Below the pieces are notes generated by a model that saw nothing but the letters and a program-made list of their open reading frames with translations, was not told the origin of the DNA and ran no database searches. The translations under genes and the position numbers were made by a program. Below, one piece after another: positions 22,002 through 32,709 of a stretch of 64,000 nt of DNA. The DNA is taken from the NCBI GenBank assembly GCA_016110215.1, contig JADWQD010000022.1:62001-126000 (forward strand), in the 5' to 3' direction. The first letter of the stretch is position 1. Each line of letters begins with the position of its first letter. The DNA comes from Capronia americana. Its lineage: Eukaryota; Ascomycota; Eurotiomycetes; Chaetothyriales; Herpotrichiellaceae.

Positions 22002-23522
22002 ATGGCAGATCAATCACCCCACGTTCTCATCGTTGGCTCAGGTGTGTACCACTGCCTACTAAGGTTCGCTTGGTGACCTGAGAACTGCCCAATTGACGGT
22101 ACTGTGTGGTAGGAATTGTTGGCTTGCTTATCGCACAGGGCCTCAAGAAGGTAAGCCTCAGACAAGAACATCTGGAAGGGGCACGGAGGTGACCCCATGA
22201 CTTCTAGGAAGGCATCTCCTTCGAGGTCTTCGAGTCCGAAGCTTCAGCAACCGCATACCGGCCTCGTGAATGGGGCATGTCGGTGCAATGGGGTCTCCCT
22301 ATGCTGAAGGATTGCTTGCCCGAAGAGCTGTTCAACCGCATCCACACTGCGGCCGTGGATCCCGGTTTCGAGCCACCTGATCCTGGAATCCTGCCTACTT
22401 TTAATGGCGCGACCGGCGAACTGCTAAAGAACATCCCCCTGCTGCGCATGTACCGGGTCTCTCGACGACGGTTCCGAGCCTTCTGCGCGCAAGGCATCGA
22501 TATCCAGGTAGGAACCCGGTCGACAACTTGAGACTTGCCTTGCGACAGGTTCTGATCGTCGTGTGTAGTATGGCAAGATGCTCGAGTCCATCATATACGA
22601 TGACGAAAAGCCCACGGTCACGGCCGTATTCGAGGATGGCACGAAAGCCACGGGCACCGTACTCATCGGAGCAGACGGTGCTCAATCACGGGCGAGGTAT
22701 TCCATCTTGGGAGACAAGGGACAGCCTTCCAAAGTCCCCTATTCGGCCGTCAATCTGCATGTTTGTTATAATGACGCGGAGAAAGCGCTCTTCGTTCGCC
22801 AAGCACATCCGATAAGTAAGTCTTCTGGTGACCAGAAGGCGATATGCCCGGGAGGGGAGAAAATTGACGAAACTTGAAGTCATGGCTTTGCTGACAAAAG
22901 GACGTTTCTTCAGTGACAATGGCAATGCACCCTGATGGCTATTGGTTATGGATCTCCAGTGAGTTTTGATGTCTGTGCCGATGTGCGTAGTGCTGAGCAT
23001 CCATAAGTCCAAGACGTGCCAGACCCCAATGACCCAGCGACCTGGGTGTTTCAACTCCAAACCACTTGGAAGAAGAAAGAGGGCGAGGAAGTCGAGTCGT
23101 TGGCAAATCTGAAGGCCAAGGCTGCGACCTTTGGTGAACCATTCCGGTCGGCCAATCTCTGGATCCCCGAAGGCACAAAGGTCCACGTGAACAACCTTTC
23201 GTACTGGATACCGATTCCTTGGGATACCCACCATGGCAGGGTTCTCCTGGCCGGCGACGCTGCTCACCCCATGACATTCCAACGGGGTCAAGGGCTCAAT
23301 CACGGTATCGCAGATGCGAGAAGCTTCGTCCTTAAGTACAAAGATGCCGTTGACGGCAAGATGACTTTCGAAGAAGCGGCCGACGCCTATCGGGACGAGC
23401 TTGTTGATCGAGCAGGGGAAGAGGTTCGATTGTCGAAGGAGAACACTGAGATGCTGCACGATTGGGAGAGGATGGCCAACTCACCCATCATGCAACGTGG
23501 AGGCCATCCGCGGGAGAAGTAG
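22002..23522 (+). CDS. FAD-dependent monooxygenase (aromatic-ring hydroxylase type)
   Basis: Six exons: 22002-22041, 22113-22150, 22208-22507, 22569-22815, 22914-22958 and 23008-23522, giving 394 aa. The first two exons are only 40 and 38 nt and encode the FAD-binding Rossmann motif HVLIVGSGIVGLLIAQGLKK, with G12, G14 and G17. Further signatures are the substrate/NADPH-region RRRFRAFC, the LIGADGAQSRAR (DG) motif and the second FAD motif LLAGDAAHPMTFQRGQG (G306, D307). The architecture matches PF01494 flavoprotein hydroxylases such as salicylate hydroxylase-like enzymes. It would use O2 and NAD(P)H to hydroxylate a small, often aromatic, substrate; the substrate is not predictable. No signal peptide or C-terminal membrane helix is seen. 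Confidence 0.9.
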
Positions 23523-24188
23523 GTAAAGCAGCCTCGACGCCGAGTATGTGATATTTACTTCAATGTGAACTGAAGGGTGGCCGGCTGAGGTGTTGGGCTT
23601 CGTCCGCTTCCATTTCCGCATCCTCTAACACAGAAGCGAACCTGCAGCCGGCGGAGATGTCCCCTTGAGTACTACTGTCAATTCCTGACAGGCTACGTTA
23701 GAATCTGTGGAATCCAAATGCATGCTTACTGTCGAAATTTGTTCAGACTGATGTGGTACGGAGTACACCGAGGGGATCGAGAAGTGAGCGAACGGTGAAC
23801 GAACGGTCAACGGAACCGGAACGGCCAAGCACCCAACCCACTTCAACGGAGTGCCTCGGTACATCTCCAAATAAGATCAGTTAACGGCGGCCTACGATAG
23901 ATAACCTTATATCCTTCAGCCGAGATTATATTTCAAGTCATCCAAGCGAGGATGGACTTCCGGTTTCATATACTGAAGACATTGACCAGCAGTGAGACAG
24001 GATGAGTTGCGGCGGCATATCGTTCGAGGGTAGCATCAGCGTGTAGACAGGAGGTGAAGATTGGATCGGACGCTCGCTCACTGTCTACATAATTAATTAC
24101 GCGCACTCACCATTCGCACCGGATCATCGCTTCCCCGCTCACGAGTCCTGAAAGGCATCCAAGTAGGATCAGATACCGACATCCAACG
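23523..24188. other. Intergenic, thioesterase promoter region
   Basis: 666 nt between tandem genes. One GGTACGGAGTACACC motif at 23755-23766 and no recognised gene. Confidence 0.45.
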
Positions 24189-24884
24189 ATGCCGACGACA
24201 GATCCTGGATACTTCCAAGCCGTGCCCTGGTGTGCCGTCCTCCTCTCCGATCCAGATTACGCCGTCGTGCCGTCGAGGTTCGGCAGGCCCATGAAGGATG
24301 GGAGAGGCGAGTTCTTCACCAAAACCCTGGCAACCGAAAACACCATCACTGCCTGCGTATATCAAACTCGCAGGCCCAGTCGAGTCGACGATCGTCGAGA
24401 ATCTTCAACCGAGACCACGGCATCGCCTCCACCAGCCGTGTCGGAAGTTCGTGCTTTCTTGTTCACGGGCCCGGGACTCAATGGGCATCCCGGCGTCGCC
24501 CACGGTGGATTCGTCGCAGCGATAATTGACGAGGTCATGGGGTTCTTGATCAACAGCAACAGAACCGCCACCGAGACAGCAGGTATTCCGCCTGATGTAT
24601 CGGCCAAGTCGTCCCATGCTCCACAGCAGCCTGTACCGATGACGGTGCCCGGAATATCTATCATGACTGCAGAGCTGACGACCAAATATCGGAGACCCGT
24701 CCCGACAGGGGAAGCATTGCTGGTTCGGTCATGGATCGAGAGAATTGAGGGGCGCAAGATCTTTGTGAGGGCAACGGTCGAGGGCGAGGACCGCCAGATC
24801 TTGACCGAGGGCGTCGGTCTCTTTATCGCATTGAAGCCGGGAGCCAAGCCCCCTGCAGTAAAGAAGTCAAACGCAAAGATATAG
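24189..24884 (+). CDS. Hotdog-fold thioesterase (PaaI/4HBT superfamily)
   Basis: Intronless, 231 aa, from the ATG at 24189 (MPTTDPGYFQAVPW). The hotdog signature is GHPGVAHGGFVAAIIDEVMG, with H105-G106-G107 and the catalytic acid pair D114-E115 typical of PaaI/THEM4-like acyl-CoA thioesterases. A second conserved strand pair appears as TAELTTKYRRPVPTGEALLV and FVRATVEGEDRQILTEGVGLFI. The long N-terminal portion, including the RRPSRVDDRR-rich insert at about 61-80, is longer than in bacterial PaaI but common in fungal members. It would hydrolyse an acyl-CoA. Its 3' end converges on the hydantoinase gene, 124 bp away. A role with the neighbouring hydroxylase and hydantoinase in one degradation route is plausible but unproven. 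Confidence 0.88.
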   Translation: MPTTDPGYFQAVPWCAVLLSDPDYAVVPSRFGRPMKDGRGEFFTKTLATENTITACVYQTRRPSRVDDRRESSTETTASPPPAVSEVRAFLFTGPGLNGHPGVAHGGFVAAIIDEVMGFLINSNRTATETAGIPPDVSAKSSHAPQQPVPMTVPGISIMTAELTTKYRRPVPTGEALLVRSWIERIEGRKIFVRATVEGEDRQILTEGVGLFIALKPGAKPPAVKKSNAKI

Positions 24885-25008
24885 ACAATGCCCTTCAAAA
24901 GGATGACAGGCTGGAATCATTAGACGGCAAGGGCATCATTTTGAGAGCTAGAGGCTAGAACATTACAGTATCGGCTGATACCGGAGACGCGACAATAGAC
25001 TTCAGCGA

Positions 25009-28000
25009 TCATTCAAGCTCAATATTCGGTCGAAACTCTTCGATGACACTCCGTGGTTTTGTGTACTCCAGAGGCGAGGTGTACTCATAGGGGAGATCGA
25101 ATGCCCGGGGGCCTCCAACTTCAAGACCGCGAGCCGACAACCAAACAGGATGAGGTGCCATGCTCATCACAGTCACCTTCAACCCGTAACTGAGATTGCG
25201 TAAGCTCAGCAACTCCGCATGTCAGATTCTGCAGCACTTACCGGTATTCCTGTGTCCCAATGTTCTCCCCAGTTGACCCATCCAGCAGAAATATCAGGTC
25301 CGGAACAGTCGCAAGAACCACGTCTTGGCCCTCGTTGTCCCTGCCGATCACAGCGAGGTTCTCGTTCATGAACGGGACCACGACTTCCAAGTAATTTGTC
25401 GCTCGGTCTGTATCGTGTTCCACCTCATCCTCGCTCAATGCTTCGATGGTGACCTTGCCTAGACTATGAGCTGAGGTAGTCAGGACACTTTCAACACTGC
25501 GGATCTTGCCTTGAAACAATCGTTTGGCGGATCGACAGCCCCCGACCTCTTCAATCAAGGCTTCAGGTAAGGTTGATAGCGACGATGACTGTTTAGCGAT
25601 GGACACGACACGGCCAATTCGCCAGGCCAGAGAATACGAGTTGGGGATCCCTCCGGCTTGTACCCCCCGACCACTCTGGGGAACGCCCGCTGCTCCGCAA
25701 GCTAGTCCCATCGCCACACAGGCATCTCTGATTTCTTTCCCGGGGGCCTCCTCGTCTGTTCGATCGCCTGGGATCACGAAGTTCTGGCCGGTCCCGTCGC
25801 TAAGAGTCACTGGGAGTAAGGTATTGACTGAGCCCGAGTTGACGTAGGTGGACACCATTTCAAATGCTGGGTAGGCTCTTCCTGCATCGCGTAGTCAGCT
25901 TGGTCCTGGCTACGGCTTCAGTCGACGTACCCATGAGATCGCCGTCCACGGTTGGGATGTTGTAGTTTCTTGATGAGCCGCAAAGGAGGGGAGTCAACCC
26001 GTTACCTCCTCCTATCTCACACGCCAGTAAATGAGTGAACTTGACTTTCAAGTGTTCAGCCATCAGGTTAAGGGCATGAATGACTCCGTCTCCACCAGGC
26101 CTTTCGTTGCCGACGGCAGGCGTGCCAACCCCAGCAACTGAAGGTATCACATCGTCCTCCTTCAAGTCATCACAGCTGCTGATTGTGACGGTCTCTCCTT
26201 CAGACAACAGCTGGCGCAGTACCAACGCTCCGGCATAGGGAGATCCTCCTCCTCCTGAACCGAGGATATAGCAGCCAATTTCCAGAAACCGGACGTCTGT
26301 TTCGGATAAATACCACAGTCCCTCCTTGGTCACCCGAGGACGGTAGTTTTGCAGGTCCACGGTGTCAAGGATGTCATCGCTCTCAAGCACTTCGTGTCTT
26401 TTGGACTCTTCGAACAACTCTTCTTCAACATCGTCCAGGCCGGGTTCCGCGGCCACGTGAATTTCTTGCTGGAGTCTGGCATGATCCGCCGGCATAGCTA
26501 CCTCAACTTTGATAGCTGTTTGATCTTGGATGTAAGGCACTCCGGCCGATTCTACATTCAGTATTGTGATATTGGCACCGGTGCCGCCTTTCTTGACGGC
26601 CCGTTCGATGGCCTGCTCTTGGACTCGATTGATGCCCGCCTGAACATCAGGTCCCTCCCATATCAACTCTGAGGAGGCAGAGATCTGGGCCATCGCTGCT
26701 CCGATTGCGTTTGCAACACCAGCGTGCTCAGGCACGATGATCTTGCTGACGCCGCTTAGTCTTTCAGGGCAGAGAATTGAACCACCTCCAACGAGGATGA
26801 CCGTACAAGGGTCCGGGGAAAGCTTTGAGCGGTCAATAACTGCCTCCAACATCCTTTTTATCCTCGCCTTGGCTCCACGGATGATCTTATCGCTAAGATG
26901 CACTGTTTGTGTTCCGAGAAAGAAGCTTCCCGAAGCTACGACCACGTCGGTTGCAGTTGTCGTAGTACCGCCAAAGCATAAAGCCCTTTCCGTTATATCG
27001 TGGCCGACGCTCTGAGGACCGATTGAGATCTGAGTCTCATCTGATCCGAAATGCAGGATCGAACCTCCACCAAGTGCAATGCTTTCAACTGACGGTATTT
27101 CCAAGTTGACTTTCACTCCGGCCACATCTGAATAGCTCTTCGCCAAGCGAGGATAACCATTCCTGAGTAGGAATCCAGCATCAGTCGACGTGCCTCCAAT
27201 GTCTACCACGACACTGCCGGACTGCTCAATGTGTGAGCCAGCCAAGAAAGCTGCGCCACGAATCGAGTTGGTGGCACCGGAAGAGAATATTCGTATGGGA
27301 AACCGCGAGGCTTCCGAAGAAGGTAAGAGATGTCCGGTATTAGAGGTCAAGTAGAGCGGACATAGCAGGCCGACATGTTTCATCGCAGTCCTGAAAGAGC
27401 GGATCGTCCTCCGAGCAAACCTCAAGATAGAGGCGTTTAGTATCGCCGCGTTTTCGCGTGCGAGGAGACCCATGCCTGCCACATCTCGAGAGCAAACGAT
27501 ATTCACCTCTTGCTGAGAGGTCTCAAAGCAAGCTTGCAGGATGCTCCGCACGCGCTGTTCTTGATGATGGTAATGGTCAACGGGCGATCCGATACCCACA
27601 ATCACAATATTCCTCAAACCTTTTACCTTTATGATGTTGGCCTGTTCTCGAACCCGATCGTCGTCAATATCAGCAATCAGCTTGCCGTCAATGTTACATC
27701 CTCCCGGTATAAGAGCCGAGTACCCATGGATGATGTTCTTCAAGTGCTTTGGCCAATCCGCAAACGGAGGCGTGCCGGCAGAGAAATTGTACGAGGCCAG
27801 TCGCAAGACTGCGACCTTCTCCAAGCGAGCAGCGTCGCGTTCGAGTATCGCGTTGATGAAATGCGTAGTACCGATGGCAATGGCAGAGATCTTGCCGCGA
27901 TCAACGGGTGAATTTCCCAGCAGCACTTTCAATGTCTCGCGGACACTGAGCGTCACGTTGGTAGTGGTCGGAGCCTTGTGAGATGCTAACACAGCCGCCG

Positions 28001-28166
28001 ATCCGTTCTTGGAGGTGTCTAGGAGGACGGAATCTGTGTTGGTACCTGCGAGGAAGAGTCAAAGAGTGAGCTTCGACTACATTAACGTGTAGAAGGGGGC
28101 CTTTTCTTGGTCAATTTGCATACCTCCCACATCAACACCGACGATCAGTTGTCCACGGTCTGCCAT
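25009..28166 (-). CDS. Hydantoinase/oxoprolinase-type ATPase fused to DUF917 domain
   Basis: Four minus-strand exons, 28166-28124, 28045-25931, 25881-25242 and 25189-25009, give 992 aa with exact phase closure. The N-terminal half is an acetate/sugar kinase-like hydantoinase A domain: GVDVGGTNTDSVLLD (residues 10-24), DIGGTSTDAGFL (from 296) and a VILVGGGS adenosine motif. From about residue 590 the DUF917 domain follows (SETDVRFLEIGCYILGSGGG, VDGDLMGRAYPAFEM). In bacteria these two activities are usually separate neighbouring genes; the fused form occurs in fungi. HyuA-type enzymes open cyclic amides such as hydantoins or 5-oxoproline with ATP. The exon 2/3 junction falls inside VDGDLMG/RAYP, so an unspliced reading would end the protein early. 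Confidence 0.92.
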
Positions 28167-30099
28167 AGTTAGATGGTTTCCCCGGTACGGCCCGACCAGG
28201 GTGGCCTGTTGCGGTTGGTAGACTTTGATAGTCGACTTTGCTTATCCCAGCCCAATTTTCACAGGCGCAGTAGTGGGCTAAGGGTCCAGATGAGCATGTC
28301 TGTAGGCCTCCGGGGTCGTGTTTGTGGTACACGCAACTCAGATGTGTAAGGAATGCATATTGGCCGCAGGAGGTGCACCAGATGCAACAATGTTTAGATA
28401 GTTGTTACAGAGCGCCTCTGATAGGGTAACGTGGCCGTTTTACAGGTTCATCACACGTCGTCGCTGGAGAAATCTGAAGTTCCGACTTCGGTGCCGTCTT
28501 GCCAATGCCACCAGCGCAGAACTTGACAAGCAAGGGCTGTGGGCCAGCGCGCTCTTCCGCGACCTTGTCCTTCTTTCTTTGCTATCCACATTATTTCGGA
28601 CGATCCAGATTGCTCTTCCTTCCGGGACAGCGCTGCGCAAACAAGACAATCCACATCGGCCGACAGGATGAAAACACCACAAATGGTCTCGCTGACTCAG
28701 CCGTAGCCAAGACATTCACCAGCCAGTGTCGCAGGGTTTTCAAACACGGAAGGAGCACTTCCCTCTCAGTTATAGCCTGGAAAATGCTCTTGGATAACCT
28801 ACTAAGTAGGTACAGCTGGATAGTAGCGTCGTCTAAGAAGATAACCTTGGTGGGCATTGGCTAGCACAATGATAAACCCCGATGACGGAACCGGTGGGCC
28901 TTACTTCGAGGCAATCCTCTGGACGCAGCCTTTCTCAAGGCCATGACAGCCAGCGACCGCCGAAAGACAGGGACGATTTACTTAGTGGCATGGTTGCTTG
29001 AAAGAACCATAGGATCTTGATGAACGACAGCAAGGATGAGTGTGAATAGGTGGTCGTGAACACCTTTATTGATGATCAAATAGCAGCATCTTGGGCTAAT
29101 TACTCCTATTGCTGAGGTGCGTATCAGACATCACGACCATTTTCCCTTGAGTGTCGAGGACCGCCGGCCATCTATGCTAATGAGTACATGAATTCAAAAT
29201 CAGGGCAGCGAAGATTGTCCTTCAGACAGCGACCTCGTAGACCCCGGGGGACAGATGATTGAAAACACCAGTTTGTACAGTCAATTGTATGTGCGTCCTG
29301 CAGGAAGAGGTGTTTTGTGAGCCTCAATGCTGATCGAGGCAATTTGGTATTTCTAAGTCCAAGTTCTTTCGTCGGTGGCAAGTCGTCGCCACACCACCTG
29401 CGTCAAGGATATCAGTCATCTCGTGTCGCATGGTCAGTCTCGTAATTGAGCCGTGAACTCGACTTGACAACACCATAAGGGCTCAGGCTGTGCATTTGGA
29501 TATCTCGTCGGTTGAGGCTGCCAATATCAGACGAATTTGTGACGGAAGGAGGAGGTTGCACGGCCACCTTAGGCAACAGATAAAACTCAAGAGAGCAGGC
29601 TACCGCATTCCGTTGGTCAGAATGTCTGCAATATGTATGAAGTTCTTCTTGACATTGCAAGGCTGCAACGCATCGGCCTTCAGCTTCATTGCAACTTGGC
29701 AATAGCCTGTCCAACCGAGGAGCGAGGAACTCTGTGCCTGGCAGGGCCTGACTAGGCGAGGGGATCACCGAAGTTCAGCCCTGCCACAACCCCAGTGGAG
29801 CCGCAGTGACGCGCCGGAATACGCCTCGCCATGCTTTTCCATGCCTAAAGGGCCAATAACGAGCCGGGACAGCAGTGCCCGCACTGTGGCAGTGTACCGT
29901 ACTCGGATTTTGGGCAGATGCTATCAATTGCCACTGGCCTCGTTACTTCAATGAAGCACCTATGTACGCCTCGAATAAAGGCTACACTACACCGAAAGAC
30001 AGACGCAGGATGAAATCAAGCACGAAGAACATTCACATAACAGCTCCCAGAACACTCACATAATAGCTCTCAAAACACTCCCCACTTAACGAATATAAG
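28167..30099. other. Divergent intergenic region, no gene recognised
   Basis: 1.93 kb between the hydantoinase and arrestin starts. Overlapping frames of about 60-120 codons occur on both strands (for example 29412-29768, 28499-28864), none with a recognisable domain. It presumably holds two promoters plus anonymous sequence. Confidence 0.4.
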
Positions 30100-31773
30100 A
30101 TGGGCCTCACCAAAGCCGAAGACTCCCCGGGCCTTTCTTTTGAGCTGGACAGCTCAAAGGCTCACTACTCTCCTGGCGACACCATCAGCGGTCGAGTAGT
30201 CCTCAACACAGCTGACGAGGTGGCTATTGGGAGAGTCGTCGTTTCATTCTGGGGTCGGGCGAAGTCACGAATCATCCAACAACACGGCCAAGCAGTCACA
30301 TATCATCGTGGCCGTACACAGTTTTTCAAACAAGAGCTCGTCCTGTACGAGGGTCAATATACTCACAAAGCCGGCACCTTCAGCTGGCCGTTTGAGTTCG
30401 TTGTTCCTGACCAAGCGGACCCAGCAAGTATCCTGGGTGGAGAGAAGTGGAAGCCCAAGGATCACTTTCGAGGGACTGCCGATGAGAACAACCTCGATCT
30501 GACGCTGCCGGCGTCCTGCTATCATGGGAGACACATGTTTGGCCGCCATGCCGAGTGCTTTATTGAATACATCCTTGACGTGACCTTGACCGAGCCAGAC
30601 GGTCTACATCACATCCGCGGCCCTCAAAGCAAGGTTTCAACTCGGCCGATTATCTTTCACCCTTTGTCGACACCGGAACCCATACAGAACTATAACTTTG
30701 TGACCGACCAACGACTCTTCACGATATCGACACTGAAACTCCTACCCGAGCATGCGGGCACCAGTCTCGGGTTCAGAGATCGTGCTCGCTCCATCTTTCA
30801 ACGCGATTCGCTGCCCAAGTTCTCCTTCAGCGTTGCTGTTCAAGCACCTAGTATTATTCAACTGATGCACCCCCAGCCTATACCGTTCCTCATAACTGCG
30901 ACACCGGACTTATCTCCAGGCCTCACCACCATCGACACCTCGACGTCGCTACCTGCGGTGATCCTCAAAGCGGCCAAGATCGAACTGAAGACGTACGTTC
31001 GCTGCCGCGCGGCAGGCACGTTTTCCGACAGCAAGACATACGAAATCCCGATGCTGTCGTACCACACCTTGAATCAGCCCCTGAAAATGGTCCGTGGCAT
31101 GACCGCCTCCGCGGAGGCAACCCTGGACCTCGGACAGCTGGTTGACCTACGTCTGGCCAATGCAAAATTGGGATCCCGCCTCGAGGCGCCCCTTACCCCG
31201 AATTTTACCACCTACAACGTCTCCCGGTCGTATCACCTGCTATGGGAGCTGGAGATTGAGTGCGCTGATAAGACTGAGAAGTTTTCGTCAGTTAAGAACG
31301 GGCCGGAATGCACGGTCATTCTCCCCCCGGCCACCGTTGGAATGGACAGCGTCTCGGACAATAATATGCTACTGGGAGCGGATCTCTCCCAGGCCATGAC
31401 TTCAATGTCTGTGGAAAGCACAGGCTCCGGGTCAAGCTCAGGATTTTGGCATCGTCGCAGTCATGAAGGGAAAGAATCGAGCAAGGAGAAGTCCGGCATG
31501 GGTAGCCCCATCACCTCCAATGTCGGAGCCGGAGCCGGAGCATTAGATCTCGGCAGCAGTGGGAAATCCAAGGCCCAAGAAGCGGCTGAAGAGCGGGCTC
31601 TCGCGCGCCTAGGGGAGATCGAATCTGCGTATCAGAGACGCCACAAGGGCCCCGGCCATCTCGAAGTCGATAACCCAGCAGGGGACACGCCTAACCGAGA
31701 TGCTGCTTCGAACCAACCAGCGATCATCACGGTAACAGATACAGACCAACAACTGCCAAGATATAGGCCATGA
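30100..31773 (+). CDS. Arrestin-domain (alpha-arrestin/ART-like) adaptor
   Basis: Intronless, 557 aa, from the ATG at 30100. The arrestin N domain begins LSFELDSSKAHYSPGDTISG, a typical first beta-strand and turn, and continues through VVVSFWGRAKSR, the FSWPFEFVVPD motif and LPASCYHGRHMFGRHAECFI with its linker to the arrestin C domain (about 200-390). The last 150 residues are a Ser/Gly/Glu-rich disordered tail. The very C-terminus is QQLPRYRP, an LPxY form of the PY motif that Rsp5/Nedd4 ubiquitin ligases bind. Alpha-arrestins recruit Rsp5 to plasma-membrane transporters for ubiquitin-driven endocytosis. A client permease cannot be inferred. Confidence 0.88.
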   Translation: MGLTKAEDSPGLSFELDSSKAHYSPGDTISGRVVLNTADEVAIGRVVVSFWGRAKSRIIQQHGQAVTYHRGRTQFFKQELVLYEGQYTHKAGTFSWPFEFVVPDQADPASILGGEKWKPKDHFRGTADENNLDLTLPASCYHGRHMFGRHAECFIEYILDVTLTEPDGLHHIRGPQSKVSTRPIIFHPLSTPEPIQNYNFVTDQRLFTISTLKLLPEHAGTSLGFRDRARSIFQRDSLPKFSFSVAVQAPSIIQLMHPQPIPFLITATPDLSPGLTTIDTSTSLPAVILKAAKIELKTYVRCRAAGTFSDSKTYEIPMLSYHTLNQPLKMVRGMTASAEATLDLGQLVDLRLANAKLGSRLEAPLTPNFTTYNVSRSYHLLWELEIECADKTEKFSSVKNGPECTVILPPATVGMDSVSDNNMLLGADLSQAMTSMSVESTGSGSSSGFWHRRSHEGKESSKEKSGMGSPITSNVGAGAGALDLGSSGKSKAQEAAEERALARLGEIESAYQRRHKGPGHLEVDNPAGDTPNRDAASNQPAIITVTDTDQQLPRYRP

Positions 31774-32709
31774 GGACCCGGCATTTTCTTGCAGTGGTGA
31801 GTCCTTCTGTCAACTTCACCGTCACTCCACCTCTGGAGTCTTCGCCCGATTCGATCTGGATATAAGGCCTCATCGGTTTCTTTCTACGTGGTTTGCCTTG
31901 GACTGCGATCATTTGTCAACTCTGCCGGAAGGAGGAGTTCGGGCCACAGCAGGGAACTGCTATTATGTTTACGGGCTATACGACTGCTTTGCGCACATCA
32001 GTTTGTTGGAAGGAGGGCATTCTGTGGCGAAGTGACATTAGACGTACGGGGTGAATCGGGGAGGTTGAAAGCTAAAAGCAGGAATGAATACCTTTATGAA
32101 GGTTCGAGGTTAGGACCAGGGATTTGCGGGTATGCGGTTCCCGCTAGATTGTCATTGTCTGGTGCTTGGGGTCTTGGAGTCTGGGATCTGGCTTGGGTCA
32201 ATTATGACGTTCAACTGATCTTTTGAGGTTGTGTAGGGTGGTTCGACCATGCTTGGATTCGAGGTTTGGGCTTCACAGCTTTTGTGGGATGATCGATATG
32301 TCGGCGAATGGCGTCAAGAGATGCTTGCCCTCAGAAGTCATGTTGTCGCTCATGATTTATGACCGCCACCAGCATCGGCCAGGGGAAACAGACCCTCTCT
32401 AGCACCAACTGTGGGTGATGGCGGAATGGCCGCAAGGGCTGTTGTATAGGCAGCACTTGTAGACTAATATGTAAAATTATGATATTGCTTTGAAGGCGTT
32501 AATGCTAGCACATTCGTCTCCAACTGTCGATTTCCAGCGCAAGTCACAGCCTTGCATGAAGCGACGAGGCTGAGCGCGCTGAGGAAATTCATTTGCCACC
32601 GGGCGGACCAACGCCCCACCGTATATCGAGTTCTCCAAGATGTACAACTTTTGAACTTCACGACGTGGTGCTTCTCGTCCTACATGAGTTGGCAATCCAG
32701 CAGTTCACG
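31774..32709. other. Intergenic, no gene recognised
   Basis: 936 nt between tandem genes. A 112-codon frame at 31888-32226 lies in the likely arrestin 3' untranslated region and has no coding character that I can support. Confidence 0.45.
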
